Source: JALORV01 sp963702595 (GTDB taxonomy: Bacteria; Pseudomonadota; Gammaproteobacteria; Burkholderiales; Burkholderiaceae_F). Taken from it: 64,000 bases of DNA. Positions 25,698-34,767 of the stretch are shown in pieces. The stretch is from the NCBI GenBank assembly GCA_963702595.1, contig CAVPDC010000010.1:62001-126000 (forward strand), read 5' to 3'. A program made the position numbers and the translations under genes. The notes under the pieces are model-generated. The model was not told the origin of the DNA, searched no databases, and worked only from the letters and a program-made list of their open reading frames with translations. Positions within the stretch are counted from its first letter, which is position 1. Each line of letters opens with the position of its first letter.

Positions 25698-26807
25698 CTA
25701 CGCCGCGGCGGCACTGGACCAGGTGGAGATGCTTTCGGGATGAGCGGCCCCGCGAGACCGGTGCGCAAACTCGATGATCGCATCGCGCAGCAGGTCGAGA
25801 CCTTGGCCGGTCTTCGCGCTGACCGAAACAGCGACGATGCTACCACAGGGGTCCCGCTCGATTGCCGGTTCACGCCCGCTGGCATCGATCTTGTTGAAGA
25901 CGACGAGCCGCGGAACCTCGGCGGCGCCGATCTCGTCGAGCACCCGGTCGACCTCGACCATCTGCTCGTCACGCGCCGGCGAGGCGCTGTCCACCACGTG
26001 CAGCAACAGGTCGGCCTCGGCCGTCTCGTCGAGTGTTGACTTGAACGCCTCGACCAGCTGGTGTGGCAGACCCCGGATGAAGCCGACGGTGTCGGAAATG
26101 ACGGCGGATTCGCCCTCCCCGAGATAGAGCCGACGTGACGTCGTGTCGAGTGTCGCGAACAACTGGTCGGCAGCGAAGGCTCCCGCCCGCGTCAGCGCGT
26201 TGAACAGCGTCGACTTGCCGGCATTGGTGTAACCAACCAGGGACACCGACAGGACATCGCGGCGGGCACGGGCCCGACGCCGTGTGCGTCGCTGGCGTTC
26301 AAGCTGCTTCAGGCGCTCGCGCAACTGCTTCACCCGCACGCCGATCATGCGACGGTCGAGTTCGATCTGCTTCTCGCCCGGACCGCCCGTCTTGCCCAGG
26401 CCGCCGCGCTGACGCTCGAGGTGGGACCAGCCACGGACCAGCCGTGTCGAAAGGTGTTCGAGCTGGGCGAGTTCCACCTGCAACTTGCCTTCGCGACTGC
26501 GCGCTCGCTGCGAGAAGATGTCCAGGATCAGCGCCGTCCGGTCGAGCACCCACAGGCCAAGGGCACGCTCCAGATTGCGCTGCTGGGCCGGCGACAGGGC
26601 AACGTCAAAGATCACGATGCCGGCGTCGCCCGCCTCGGCTAGCGCCTTGATCTCCTCGACCTTTCCACTGCCGACAAAATGCGTGGGGTCAGGACGATCG
26701 CGTCGCACGGCGATGTGACCGGCCGGCGTCAGGCCGGCCGAAACGGCCAGTTGCGTCAGTTCTTCGACGGCTTCCGGTTCATCGCGCCGTCCCCGCGCGA
26801 CGCTCAC
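25698..26807 (-). CDS. hflX: ribosome-associated GTPase HflX
   Basis: A 369-residue GTPase. The N-terminal HflX domain shows PTHFVGSGKVEEI and LSPAQQRNLER; a helical linker rich in Arg/Lys follows (LKQLERQRRTRRRARARR); the G domain has G1 GYTNAGKST, G3 DTVGFIRGLP and G4 NKID. HflX splits stalled or heat-damaged 70S ribosomes. The protein starts at GTG. About 53 bases downstream of hfq in the same operon. Confidence 0.95.
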   Translation of the reverse strand: MSVARGRRDEPEAVEELTQLAVSAGLTPAGHIAVRRDRPDPTHFVGSGKVEEIKALAEAGDAGIVIFDVALSPAQQRNLERALGLWVLDRTALILDIFSQRARSREGKLQVELAQLEHLSTRLVRGWSHLERQRGGLGKTGGPGEKQIELDRRMIGVRVKQLRERLKQLERQRRTRRRARARRDVLSVSLVGYTNAGKSTLFNALTRAGAFAADQLFATLDTTSRRLYLGEGESAVISDTVGFIRGLPHQLVEAFKSTLDETAEADLLLHVVDSASPARDEQMVEVDRVLDEIGAAEVPRLVVFNKIDASGREPAIERDPCGSIVAVSVSAKTGQGLDLLRDAIIEFAHRSRGAAHPESISTWSSAAAA

Positions 26808-26860
26808 CAGGAAAGCCCGCTCGGAGCGTTCCGCGCGCTGGCTCTCTACCTGGAAGACGG

Positions 26861-27094
26861 TCAGGAGTCGGACTCCGCGGTCAGATTGACGGGACGCGCC
26901 GGCACGACGGTCGAAATCGCGTGTTTGTAGACCATCTGGGTCACCGTGTTGCGCAACAGGACGACGTACTGGTCGAAGGACTCGATCTGGCCCTGCAGCT
27001 TGATGCCGTTGACCAGATAAATAGAGACCGGGATATGTTCCTTGCGCAGCGCGTTCAGAAACGGGTCTTGTAGAAGTTGCCCCTTGTTACTCAT
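26861..27094 (-). CDS. hfq: RNA chaperone Hfq
   Basis: A 77-residue Sm-like protein with the Sm1 segment DPFLNALRKEHIPVSIYLVN, GQIESFDQYVVLLRN and the Sm2 motif YKHAISTVVPARP. The hexamer binds small RNAs and mRNAs and guides their pairing. Its C-terminal tail is short, unlike the roughly 100-residue Hfq of enterics. First gene of the hfq-hflX-hflK-hflC run, preceded by a 140-base leader. Confidence 0.98.
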   Translation of the reverse strand: MSNKGQLLQDPFLNALRKEHIPVSIYLVNGIKLQGQIESFDQYVVLLRNTVTQMVYKHAISTVVPARPVNLTAESDS

Positions 27095-27131
27095 CTTGTT
27101 TGCTCCAGCGCTTTGACGCCGCTTTTTGTGT

Positions 27132-27156
27132 TCGGTTCACAGAGGGAGCGAACCGA
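27132..27156. promoter_or_regulatory. inverted repeat in the hfq leader
   Basis: tcggttc (27132-27138) pairs with gaaccga (27150-27156), 38 bases upstream of the hfq start. It could be an mRNA hairpin or a dimer binding site. The 140 bases between der and hfq hold nothing else I can name with confidence. Confidence 0.35.
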
Positions 27157-27234
27157 CCGTCACGTTTGATCAAAATGGGGACGGACCCACGCAAATCAAT
27201 GTAACGGAAAAGGCCCGCCCCCGCCACCGACCGC

Positions 27235-28569
27235 TCAGGTGGCGTAAGGGTTTCTGCTGGTACGGAACTCGACCCGCAGCGGCGTGCCCGCCAGCTCGAA
27301 CTCCGAGCGAAAGTAGCCCTCCAGGTAGCGCCGATAGCTTTCGGACACGTGACCCAGCGAGTTGCCGTGGATGACGATGATCGGAGGGTTCATCCCGCCC
27401 TGGTGGGCATAACGCATCTTCGGGCGCTGCTGTCCTGCGCGCGGCGGCATCTGGCGCGCAACCGCTGCAATCAGCGCGCGCGTCAGGCGTGGCGTCGGCA
27501 GCTTCGCAAACGCCGCCGCATGGGCCTCCGACACGGAACGCATGACCGCGGCAAGCCCGCTGCGCTTCAGCGCGGAGATCGTATGCACCTTTGCCCAACT
27601 CAGGAAATGAAGCTTGCGCTCGATCTCGCGGCGAATGCAGTTGCGCTGGTATTCGTCGAGACCGTCCCACTTGTTGACCGCGATGACGAGCGCACGGCCA
27701 CTTTCGAGGATATAGCCCGCAATGTGTGCGTCCTGGTCGGAGATCTCGGCCGCGGCGTCGAGCAGCAGGATGACGACGTTGGCATCGGAAATGGCCTGCA
27801 AGGTCTTGACGACCGAAAACTTCTCGACGGCTTCGAACACCTTGCCGCGCCGACGCAGCCCGGCAGTGTCGATCAGCGTATACGGCCGGCCGCCGTAGTC
27901 GAACTCGACCTCGATCGCGTCGCGCGTGGTGCCCGGCTGGTCGAAGGCGATCAGGCGCTCCTCACCCAGCAGCGCATTGATCAGCGTCGACTTGCCGACA
28001 TTGGGACGCCCCACGACGGCAACGCGCACCCGCCTTTCGGCGCCCCCCGCTTCGACTTCGCCGGCGTCTGCTTCGGGCTCTGCAAACGGTGCGAGCGCCA
28101 CGTCCATGAGGTCTCGCACACCCTCGCCATGGGCGGCGGAAATCGCGAGCGGATTGCCGAGGCCCAACTCATGGAACTCGGCGGTCGCTTCCGGGGGCAG
28201 ACCTTCCGCCTTGTTCACGGCCAGCCAGACCGGCCGACCGGCCACGCGCAGGCGTTCGCCGATGCGGCGGTCCTGCGCCGTGACGCCTTCCCTCACATCG
28301 AGCACGAACACGACGGCGTCACTCTCCGCGATCGCCTGCTCGGCCTGCGCGGCCATTTCCCGCGCGATCCCCTCGGCATGCAGCGGTTCGAACCCGCCGG
28401 TATCGATGACGATGTAGTCGCGTGGGCCAACCCGGCCCACACCGTAATGTCGATCGCGAGTGAGCCCCGGGAAGTCCGCCACCAGCGCGGCCCGCGACCG
28501 CGTCAGGCGGTTGAACAGGGTCGACTTGCCGACATTCGGACGGCCGACGATCGCTATGACGGGCTTCAC
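27235..28569 (-). CDS. der: ribosome assembly GTPase Der (EngA)
   Basis: A 444-residue protein with two GTPase domains in tandem: G1 GRPNVGKSTLFN near residue 8 with DTGGFEPL, and G1 GRPNVGKSTLIN near 185 with DTAGLRRRGK and NKWDGLD. A KH-like domain ends the protein. Der acts late in 50S subunit assembly. Start is GTG (GTG AAG CCC). bamB lies six bases upstream, a conserved pairing. Confidence 0.97.
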   Translation of the reverse strand: MKPVIAIVGRPNVGKSTLFNRLTRSRAALVADFPGLTRDRHYGVGRVGPRDYIVIDTGGFEPLHAEGIAREMAAQAEQAIAESDAVVFVLDVREGVTAQDRRIGERLRVAGRPVWLAVNKAEGLPPEATAEFHELGLGNPLAISAAHGEGVRDLMDVALAPFAEPEADAGEVEAGGAERRVRVAVVGRPNVGKSTLINALLGEERLIAFDQPGTTRDAIEVEFDYGGRPYTLIDTAGLRRRGKVFEAVEKFSVVKTLQAISDANVVILLLDAAAEISDQDAHIAGYILESGRALVIAVNKWDGLDEYQRNCIRREIERKLHFLSWAKVHTISALKRSGLAAVMRSVSEAHAAAFAKLPTPRLTRALIAAVARQMPPRAGQQRPKMRYAHQGGMNPPIIVIHGNSLGHVSESYRRYLEGYFRSEFELAGTPLRVEFRTSRNPYAT

Positions 28570-28575
28570 GGCACC

Positions 28576-29775
28576 CTATTCGAGGGTCAGCAGCGCTACG
28601 GTGCCGTCCTGAGACTGGACGATCGAGCCACCGCCGAACTCGCGCGGCGTCGCCGTGATGCGGCTGCCGAGCGCCACCCGAGCCACGAATGCGCCATCCT
28701 CGGGCGACAGGAAGTGCACGTATCCCGCGTAATCGCCGACGAGCACGGCTCGACGCAGTGCGAGCGGGGTGGTCAGCGAGCGATTGAGCAGGAGCTCCTG
28801 CCGCCATGCGTTGGCACCTGATGTCGCGGCAAACGCGACCACATTCGACTTGGCGTCGACCGCGAAAATGCGCCGGGTGTCACCACCGAGGCCGTTACCT
28901 GCGGACAGGTCGCGCGCCCAGCGCAGATTGCCATTACTCGTTTCGAAGCACGCCACGCGCCCCTGGAAAGCAGCGGCACAGATATCCGCGCCAATGACCA
29001 GCGGCGCGCCGACGACATCTGCAAGTCGCTCGACCTCGGTTGCACCGCGCGGCTCGGTCACAGGCACGTCCCACCGCACCGCGCCGTTGGCCGAGGTGAG
29101 CATGACCAGCCGACCGCTGGGATAGCCGGCCGCGACCAGATCGCCCGCAAATACCACTTGCGTTGCTGCCGCCAGGGTCAGCGGCGGTATCGTTCGCTGA
29201 TAGGTCCAGCGGCGCCGACCGGTCGCGGCGTCGAACGCCGTGATGCGATGGTCCGAAGCCCGCACCATCACCAGCCCCCGGCCGACCAGGGGAGGCGACA
29301 GTACGCTTCCAGTGACTTGCGCCCGCCACTGCTCCTTGCCATCCGCACCGAGCACGATGACGTCACCGCGTGCGCTGCCGACGGCAATCACAAATCCATC
29401 GCTGCCGACGCCGCCCGACAAAGACACATTGGTGTCGACACGCCAGACCGTTTCGCCACTTGGTGCAATCCGGACGACGGTGCCGTCACCACTGGCCGCG
29501 TAGATCGCGTTTTCCAGCACCGCGGGCTGCAGAAAGGCACCACGCGCTGAACCAACGTTCGTGCGCCAGGCGATCCGGGGAGTCAGCGTCGGGGAGAACT
29601 CGACCAGCGGCGCCGGCTCGACCGCTCCGCTCGGCGGGCCGCCCAGCCAGGAGGGCACCCACGATGGCATGCTCGAGCATCCGGCCAGCACGGCTGAAGA
29701 CGCCAAGACCGTCAACGCTCGAACAACACTGACCCGCCGGCGCGGAGTGCGGTCCGTTGGCGGCAGAAAGATCAT
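28576..29775 (-). CDS. bamB: outer membrane protein assembly factor BamB
   Basis: A 399-residue lipoprotein: signal peptide with lipobox LAGC at about residues 30-33, then repeated PQQ-type beta-propeller blades (for example YAASGDGTVVRI, VIAVGSARGDVIVLG, FDAATGRRRWTYQ). BamB is a periplasmic subunit of the BAM complex that folds beta-barrels into the outer membrane. The ATG overlaps the stop of the preceding TPR gene by four bases. Confidence 0.94.
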   Translation of the reverse strand: MIFLPPTDRTPRRRVSVVRALTVLASSAVLAGCSSMPSWVPSWLGGPPSGAVEPAPLVEFSPTLTPRIAWRTNVGSARGAFLQPAVLENAIYAASGDGTVVRIAPSGETVWRVDTNVSLSGGVGSDGFVIAVGSARGDVIVLGADGKEQWRAQVTGSVLSPPLVGRGLVMVRASDHRITAFDAATGRRRWTYQRTIPPLTLAAATQVVFAGDLVAAGYPSGRLVMLTSANGAVRWDVPVTEPRGATEVERLADVVGAPLVIGADICAAAFQGRVACFETSNGNLRWARDLSAGNGLGGDTRRIFAVDAKSNVVAFAATSGANAWRQELLLNRSLTTPLALRRAVLVGDYAGYVHFLSPEDGAFVARVALGSRITATPREFGGGSIVQSQDGTVALLTLE

Positions 29776-30413
29776 GACGCGGCAGCCGCCGGCAGGGCAT
29801 CCAGTTTGAGCTGGATGATCGCGCGCAGCGGGTGCTGGGCATCGGCCTTCGCCAGCGCATCCCTGTAGGCGGCCCGCGCTTCGTCGGTCTTGTTCTGCGC
29901 GAGCAGCACATCGCCGCGCCGGTCGAGCACGCTCGGCAGGTACCCGGCCGGCGCATCGAAGGCCAGCGCCTGCAGCGCGGCGTCGAATTTCTTCTCGTCC
30001 AGTAGTACACCAGCGAGGCGAACGCGTGCGATCGCCCTCAGCTCCTCATGACCCGATTTGTCGATCACCCACTGGAGCTGCTCCGCCGCCTTGCCCAGTT
30101 CGCCGAGGTCGGCATTCACCTTGGCCGCCTGCAGTGCCGCCATCACCGCGTAGGTCGTCCGCCCGTAATGCTCGATGATCGAGTTCGCCAGCGTCTGCAC
30201 CTTCGCCGCATCGCGCGCCTGTACGGCCTGCTCGAGCTGGCCATAGGCGCCGGCCGCGGTCTTGGCCTGATCGCGCTCGTACCAGCGCCAGCCGTTGTAC
30301 GCGGCGAACCCGAGCAGGACGATGGTGACAACCGTCGTGACGAGGTTGCCGTACTTCTGCCACCACGCCCTCATTTGCGCGAGCTGTTCCTGTTCTTCGA
30401 GGTCGTAAGCCAT
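29772..30413 (-). CDS. YfgM-like tetratricopeptide membrane protein
   Basis: A 213-residue protein with a cytoplasmic N-terminus (LEEQEQLAQMRAWWQKYG), one membrane helix (TTVVTIVLLGFAAYNGW, about residues 25-42) and periplasmic TPR-like repeats (VNADLGELGKAAEQLQW). Its gene position between hisS and bamB and its layout match YfgM (TPR_21 family), a partner of the periplasmic chaperone network and the SecYEG translocon in E. coli. Confidence 0.88.
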   Translation of the reverse strand: MAYDLEEQEQLAQMRAWWQKYGNLVTTVVTIVLLGFAAYNGWRWYERDQAKTAAGAYGQLEQAVQARDAAKVQTLANSIIEHYGRTTYAVMAALQAAKVNADLGELGKAAEQLQWVIDKSGHEELRAIARVRLAGVLLDEKKFDAALQALAFDAPAGYLPSVLDRRGDVLLAQNKTDEARAAYRDALAKADAQHPLRAIIQLKLDALPAAAAS

Positions 30414-30420
30414 TGTTTCC

Positions 30421-31737
30421 CTATTCCGTTTCAGTCACTGTCAGGGCGTCCACCAGCGCATCCGGGACGTCAGCGAGCGGCACGATACGCTGCTCGGCGA
30501 AGGGCGCCGAGAGATCCATCGCCCGCAGAGCCTTGATGGCCGCAGCGCCCGCCTCGGCCTCGGCCTGCCCGACGATCACGGCGTACTCGGCACCGCTCGC
30601 GTCGGCCTTTTTCATCTGCGACTTCAGACTGGCGTCCCCCGCGTGAAGGATCACGTCGAGCCCGGCATCCCGCAGCCGCTCGGCCAGAAGAAACGCACCC
30701 TTCTGCGTCGCCCCGCCCTGGTGAAGGACATAGACGTCGGTGCCGGTGCCGGCCGTCACGGTGCCGCTTTCACGCAGCAGTTCGATGACGCGCTCGATGC
30801 CCATGCCGAAACCGATACCCGGTGTTGCCTTGCCTCCCAGACGTTCGATCAGCGGGTCGTAGCGGCCGCCGCCGCAGAGGGTCCCCTGTGCACCGAGCGC
30901 ATCGGTGATCCACTCGAACACGGTGAGGTTGTAGTAGTCGAGTCCACGCACCATGCGCGGATTGACCGTGAACTCGATGCCGGCCGCCTGCAGCAGCGAC
31001 TGCAGGCCTTCGAAGTGCGCGCGAGACGCATCACCCAGGTAGTCGACGATGCGCGGGGCCCCTGCAACGACCTCAGCCAGGTCCGGATTCTTGGTGTCCA
31101 GGATCCGCAGCGGATTGGTGTGAAGCCTGCGTCGGGCGTCGGCGTCGAGCCGGGACTCGAAGCGCGACAGGTACTCAATCAGATCCGTGCGGTGCCGCGC
31201 CCGCTCATCGGCCTGCCCGAGGCAGTTGAGTTCGAGCCGCACCCGGCCAACGCGGTCGAGCCCAAGGATCTTCCATAGCCGCGCCAGCATGACGATCAAC
31301 TCGGCGTCGATATCCGGACCGGTGAAGCCGACGGCCTCCACGTTGACCTGGTGAAACTGGCGATATCGCCCCCGCTGTGGTCGCTCGTGGCGGAACAACG
31401 GCCCGATCGACCATACGCGCCGCGGCGCGTCGTAAGTCAGGTTGTGCTCGACCACCGCACGGATCACGCCAGCGGTGAACTCGGGGCGCAGGGTCAACTT
31501 CTCGCCGTTGAGCTTGTCCTCGAAGGAGTACATCTCCTTCTCGACGATATCGGTGACCTCGCCGATGCCGCGCACGAAGAGTTCCGTGTATTCGACGATC
31601 GGCGTGCGGATCTGCTGGTAGCCGTAGCTGCGCAGCCAGTCGGCTACGCGCGCCTCGAACCACTCCCACAATGCCGCATCGGCCGGCAGCAGGTCGTTCA
31701 TGCCGCGGACGGCGGCAAGCTTGCGCTCGGTCGCCAT
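30421..31737 (-). CDS. hisS: histidyl-tRNA synthetase
   Basis: A 438-residue class II enzyme. Motif 1 region RGMNDLLPADAALWEW at the start, motif 2 FRHERPQRGRYRQFHQ near 120, the histidine loops LDYYNLTVFEW and GGGRYDPLIERLGG, motif 3 GIGFGMGIERVIELL, and a C-terminal anticodon-binding domain. It charges tRNA-His. Distinct from HisZ at 22070-23242. Confidence 0.97.
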   Translation of the reverse strand: MATERKLAAVRGMNDLLPADAALWEWFEARVADWLRSYGYQQIRTPIVEYTELFVRGIGEVTDIVEKEMYSFEDKLNGEKLTLRPEFTAGVIRAVVEHNLTYDAPRRVWSIGPLFRHERPQRGRYRQFHQVNVEAVGFTGPDIDAELIVMLARLWKILGLDRVGRVRLELNCLGQADERARHRTDLIEYLSRFESRLDADARRRLHTNPLRILDTKNPDLAEVVAGAPRIVDYLGDASRAHFEGLQSLLQAAGIEFTVNPRMVRGLDYYNLTVFEWITDALGAQGTLCGGGRYDPLIERLGGKATPGIGFGMGIERVIELLRESGTVTAGTGTDVYVLHQGGATQKGAFLLAERLRDAGLDVILHAGDASLKSQMKKADASGAEYAVIVGQAEAEAGAAAIKALRAMDLSAPFAEQRIVPLADVPDALVDALTVTETE

Positions 31738-31740
31738 CGC

Positions 31741-33027
31741 TCAGTGCTCGGCCGTGGCGCGCGCGTAGCGGCGCCGCACGTAGTCGTCGACGATGGCCTG
31801 GAACTCCTGGGCGATGCGCTCGCCCTTGAGCGTGACCGTGCGGGCGCCATCGACGAACACCGGGGCGACGGGAGCCTCGCCGGAACCCGGCAGGCTGATG
31901 CCGACATTCGCGTGCTTGCTCTCACCCGGGCCGTTCACGACACAGCCCATGACGGCAACGCTCATCGACTCGACCCCTGGGTACTGCTGCCGCCAGACTG
32001 GCATCTGTGCGCGCAGCCACGACTGAATGCTGTCGGCCAGTTCCTGGAAGAACGTGCTTGTCGTCCGGCCGCAACCCGGGCACGCCACGACCATCGGCGT
32101 GAAGGCACGCAGGCCCAGTGTCTGCAGTATTTCCTGCGCCACTAGGACTTCCCGCGTGCGTGATTCGCCCGGCGCGGGCGTCAACGAAACGCGAATCGTG
32201 TCGCCGATGCCTTCCTGCAGCAGCACCGCCAGCGCGGCCGTCGACGCAACAATGCCCTTGCTGCCCATGCCAGCCTCGGTCAGCCCTAGATGCAGCGGAT
32301 AGTCGCAACGCTGCGACAGCGTGCGGTAGACGGCAATCAGGTCCTGCACACCGCTCACCTTGGCTGACAGGCAGATGCGGTCGCCGGGCAGACCGATCTG
32401 CTCGGCACGTTGCGCGCTCCCGACCGCGGACCGCACGAGCGCCTCGCGCAGCACGGCACTGGCTACCCACGGTTCCGATCGCGCGGCGTTCTCGTCCATC
32501 ATCCGCGCGAGCAGCTCCTGGTCGAGTGAGCCCCAGTTGACGCCAATCCGCACCGGTTTGCCGTAACGACAGGCCACTTCGATCATCTGGGCGAAGTTGT
32601 CCTCGCCGCGGGCGCCCTTGCCCACATTGCCGGGGTTGATACGGTACTTGGACAGCGCCTGGGCGCAGCCCGGATACTGCGTCAGCAGCTTGTGTCCGTT
32701 GTAGTGGAAGTCACCGATCAGCGGAACGTCGACGCCCATGCGATCGAGCTGCTCGCGGATCGCGGCGACCTCGGCGGCGGCTTCCGGCGAGTTCACCGTA
32801 ATGCGTACGGACTCCGAGCCCGCCTGCGCGAGTTCCTTGACCTGGATTGCCGTGGCGATCGCATCGGCGGTGTCGGTATTGGTCATCGATTGCACCATCA
32901 CCGGCGCGTCGCCACCGATCCGGACCACCCGCTTGCCGCACCGCAGCTCGAGCTGACGCGTCGGCCGCCTGGCGGCCGGATGCGCGGGTGGAGCCAAGCA
33001 GTCGATCGGTTCCGTCGGCTGATTCAT
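31741..33027 (-). CDS. ispG: 4-hydroxy-3-methylbut-2-en-1-yl diphosphate synthase IspG
   Basis: A 428-residue iron-sulfur enzyme of the MEP isoprenoid pathway, converting MEcPP to HMBPP. N-terminal GGDAPVMVQSMTNTDTADA, and the 4Fe-4S cysteines in VACPGCGRTT and the C-terminal MGCVVNGPGESK. It directly precedes hisS (three bases), as in many proteobacteria. About 50 residues longer than E. coli IspG in the middle part, as is usual in betaproteobacteria (from general knowledge). Confidence 0.96.
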   Translation of the reverse strand: MNQPTEPIDCLAPPAHPAARRPTRQLELRCGKRVVRIGGDAPVMVQSMTNTDTADAIATAIQVKELAQAGSESVRITVNSPEAAAEVAAIREQLDRMGVDVPLIGDFHYNGHKLLTQYPGCAQALSKYRINPGNVGKGARGEDNFAQMIEVACRYGKPVRIGVNWGSLDQELLARMMDENAARSEPWVASAVLREALVRSAVGSAQRAEQIGLPGDRICLSAKVSGVQDLIAVYRTLSQRCDYPLHLGLTEAGMGSKGIVASTAALAVLLQEGIGDTIRVSLTPAPGESRTREVLVAQEILQTLGLRAFTPMVVACPGCGRTTSTFFQELADSIQSWLRAQMPVWRQQYPGVESMSVAVMGCVVNGPGESKHANVGISLPGSGEAPVAPVFVDGARTVTLKGERIAQEFQAIVDDYVRRRYARATAEH

Positions 33028-33034
33028 CGCGTCG

Positions 33035-33928
33035 TCAGTTGACCGTAAAACGGGCGACGTTCTGGCGGGTGTACGGCGCGAGGTCGTAACTTTCGCCGCG
33101 CACCTCGACCGCCGCCTTGGTGGTGTCGCCGATGACGACGTAGAACGGCGGCGTGCCTTCGACCACGTGTTCCGCGCCAGCCGCGCTGTGCTGTGACAGC
33201 AGGACCTTGCCTTCGGCGTCCTTGACTTCGACCCACGACGGCCCTGTGAAACGGACCTTCAAGAACGGCGCTGGCGGAACCGGCGTCGTCAATGCCACCG
33301 TGTCTGCGGTCGCGACGGCGGTATCCGGGGTGGCCGCCGCAGGAGGCGTGCCGGCCAACGGCGCGGAACTCGCCTCGTTGGATGAGTTTGGCGCCGGCGC
33401 GCCAGGCGAAGCCGGTACCGGCGGAGCCGGGGACGGCACCAATGCCGGCGGTTGCTCCGGGCGTGGCTGATGCGTTGCATACCAGCCCAGCACCCCAAGC
33501 GCGACCAGCAACAGGACGGCACCCGCCATGACGATCTTGCGCGAAGCATGCTCGCGCGCCGCAGCGCGCACCGGCGAATAGTCGCGCGCCTGCGTCATGC
33601 CGTCGACCACGGAGGCATTCGCCGGAGCCAGCTTCAAACCGAGATCCGCCAGCAAAGGAGCTGGATCGAGGTCCAGGACACGGGCGTAGCCGCGCACGAA
33701 GCCGCGCACATACGCGGCTTCAGGCAGCGCAGAGAGTGCTTCCTGCTCGAGTGCCCGCACCTGGTTGGGATGCAGGCGCAGTCGCGCCGCGACGTCGGTG
33801 ACGGAAAGCCCCAGACGTTCGCGCTGCCATTGCAGGCGCGCGCCGAACGAGGTCGGTGGTGGCGCTTCCGCTGCCGCGACCAAGGCGGCATCCGGATTGC
33901 CAGTACCCACGGACAGGTCGTCACTCAT
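33035..33928 (-). CDS. rodZ: cell-shape protein RodZ
   Basis: A 297-residue bitopic membrane protein: an N-terminal Xre-like helix-turn-helix (RLQWQRERLGLSVTDVAARL at about 31-50), a basic stretch and one membrane helix (IVMAGAVLLLVALGVLGWY near 131-149), a Pro/Ala/Thr-rich periplasmic linker and a C-terminal DUF4115 domain (LKVRFTGPSWVEVKDAEG). RodZ links MreB filaments to the elongasome. It overlaps the end of pilF by eight bases; ispG follows. Confidence 0.93.
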   Translation of the reverse strand: MSDDLSVGTGNPDAALVAAAEAPPPTSFGARLQWQRERLGLSVTDVAARLRLHPNQVRALEQEALSALPEAAYVRGFVRGYARVLDLDPAPLLADLGLKLAPANASVVDGMTQARDYSPVRAAAREHASRKIVMAGAVLLLVALGVLGWYATHQPRPEQPPALVPSPAPPVPASPGAPAPNSSNEASSAPLAGTPPAAATPDTAVATADTVALTTPVPPAPFLKVRFTGPSWVEVKDAEGKVLLSQHSAAGAEHVVEGTPPFYVVIGDTTKAAVEVRGESYDLAPYTRQNVARFTVN

Positions 33929-34742
33929 CGTAGGCGCCCCTTGCCAGCCACCCGGTCTCGGCCGACGCCGGATACAGATTTCTCAGAGCGTTACCGAGCG
34001 CCGTCTCGGTACGCAGATCGCCCTGCGCGCGCGCGATCTTCAGTCCGAGCCACAGCGTCGCGGGCGTGGCCTCGGAGGACTTGGACAGCAGCCCGTAGTA
34101 GAACGACGCCCGCTCGATCTTTCCGGTTGCGAGGTACATCCGCGCCAATTCGTACTTGGTGGTCGCATTCGCCGCATCGAGCTCAAGCGACCGCCGGAGA
34201 TAGGGCTCGGCCCCGCTGTAGTCCTTTACGCGCATCAGGCATACCCCGGCACTGAGGTTGGCGCGCGCCGGTGTGGAATACAGCGGATCGCGCAGCGCAC
34301 GCTGGAAATAGGTGATCGCGTCGCGCTCGCGCCCGGGCTGCTGGCAAAGGAACCACCCATAGTTGTTGTTGATGTCAGGATTGGCAGGAGCGAGCTGCAG
34401 CGCGCGCGCAAAATTGGCCTCGGCCTCGCGGCGGTCATCGAGCTGCATGTAGATCAGGCCGAGCAAGCCGTAGGCATCCGCGAACGTGGGGTCCATCTGC
34501 ACCGCACGGCGGGCTTCCTCCAGCGCGACAGGCATCTGTCCGTTGCTGAAGTACCCGGCGGCAAGGTCCACCCTTGCCTGGGCCCGGGTTCGCGCGTTGA
34601 CCTCCTGCCTCGGCGCACTGGACTCCTGCGGGGAAGAGACGACGTCGCCGCCGCCGGTCCGGGTGACGGTCGTCGTCGTGCACGCGGCGAGGCCGCCGGA
34701 TACTGCGAGCGCGACCACAACCGACTTCAACGTGCGTGACAT
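33921..34742 (-). CDS. pilF: type IV pilus biogenesis lipoprotein PilF/PilW
   Basis: A 273-residue lipoprotein: signal peptide with lipobox LAAC near residue 20, then about five TPR repeats (for example AYGLLGLIYMQLDDRREAEA and INNNYGWFLCQQPGRERDA). PilF is the pilotin that brings the PilQ secretin to the outer membrane. The open frame reaches 34907, inside rlmN; I chose ATG at 34740-34742 because AGGGAG stands seven bases before it. The alternative ATG two codons earlier would have almost no spacing. Confidence 0.9.
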   Translation of the reverse strand: MSRTLKSVVVALAVSGGLAACTTTTVTRTGGGDVVSSPQESSAPRQEVNARTRAQARVDLAAGYFSNGQMPVALEEARRAVQMDPTFADAYGLLGLIYMQLDDRREAEANFARALQLAPANPDINNNYGWFLCQQPGRERDAITYFQRALRDPLYSTPARANLSAGVCLMRVKDYSGAEPYLRRSLELDAANATTKYELARMYLATGKIERASFYYGLLSKSSEATPATLWLGLKIARAQGDLRTETALGNALRNLYPASAETGWLARGAYDE

Positions 34743-34767
34743 GAACATGCTCCCTAGGGTCGGCCGA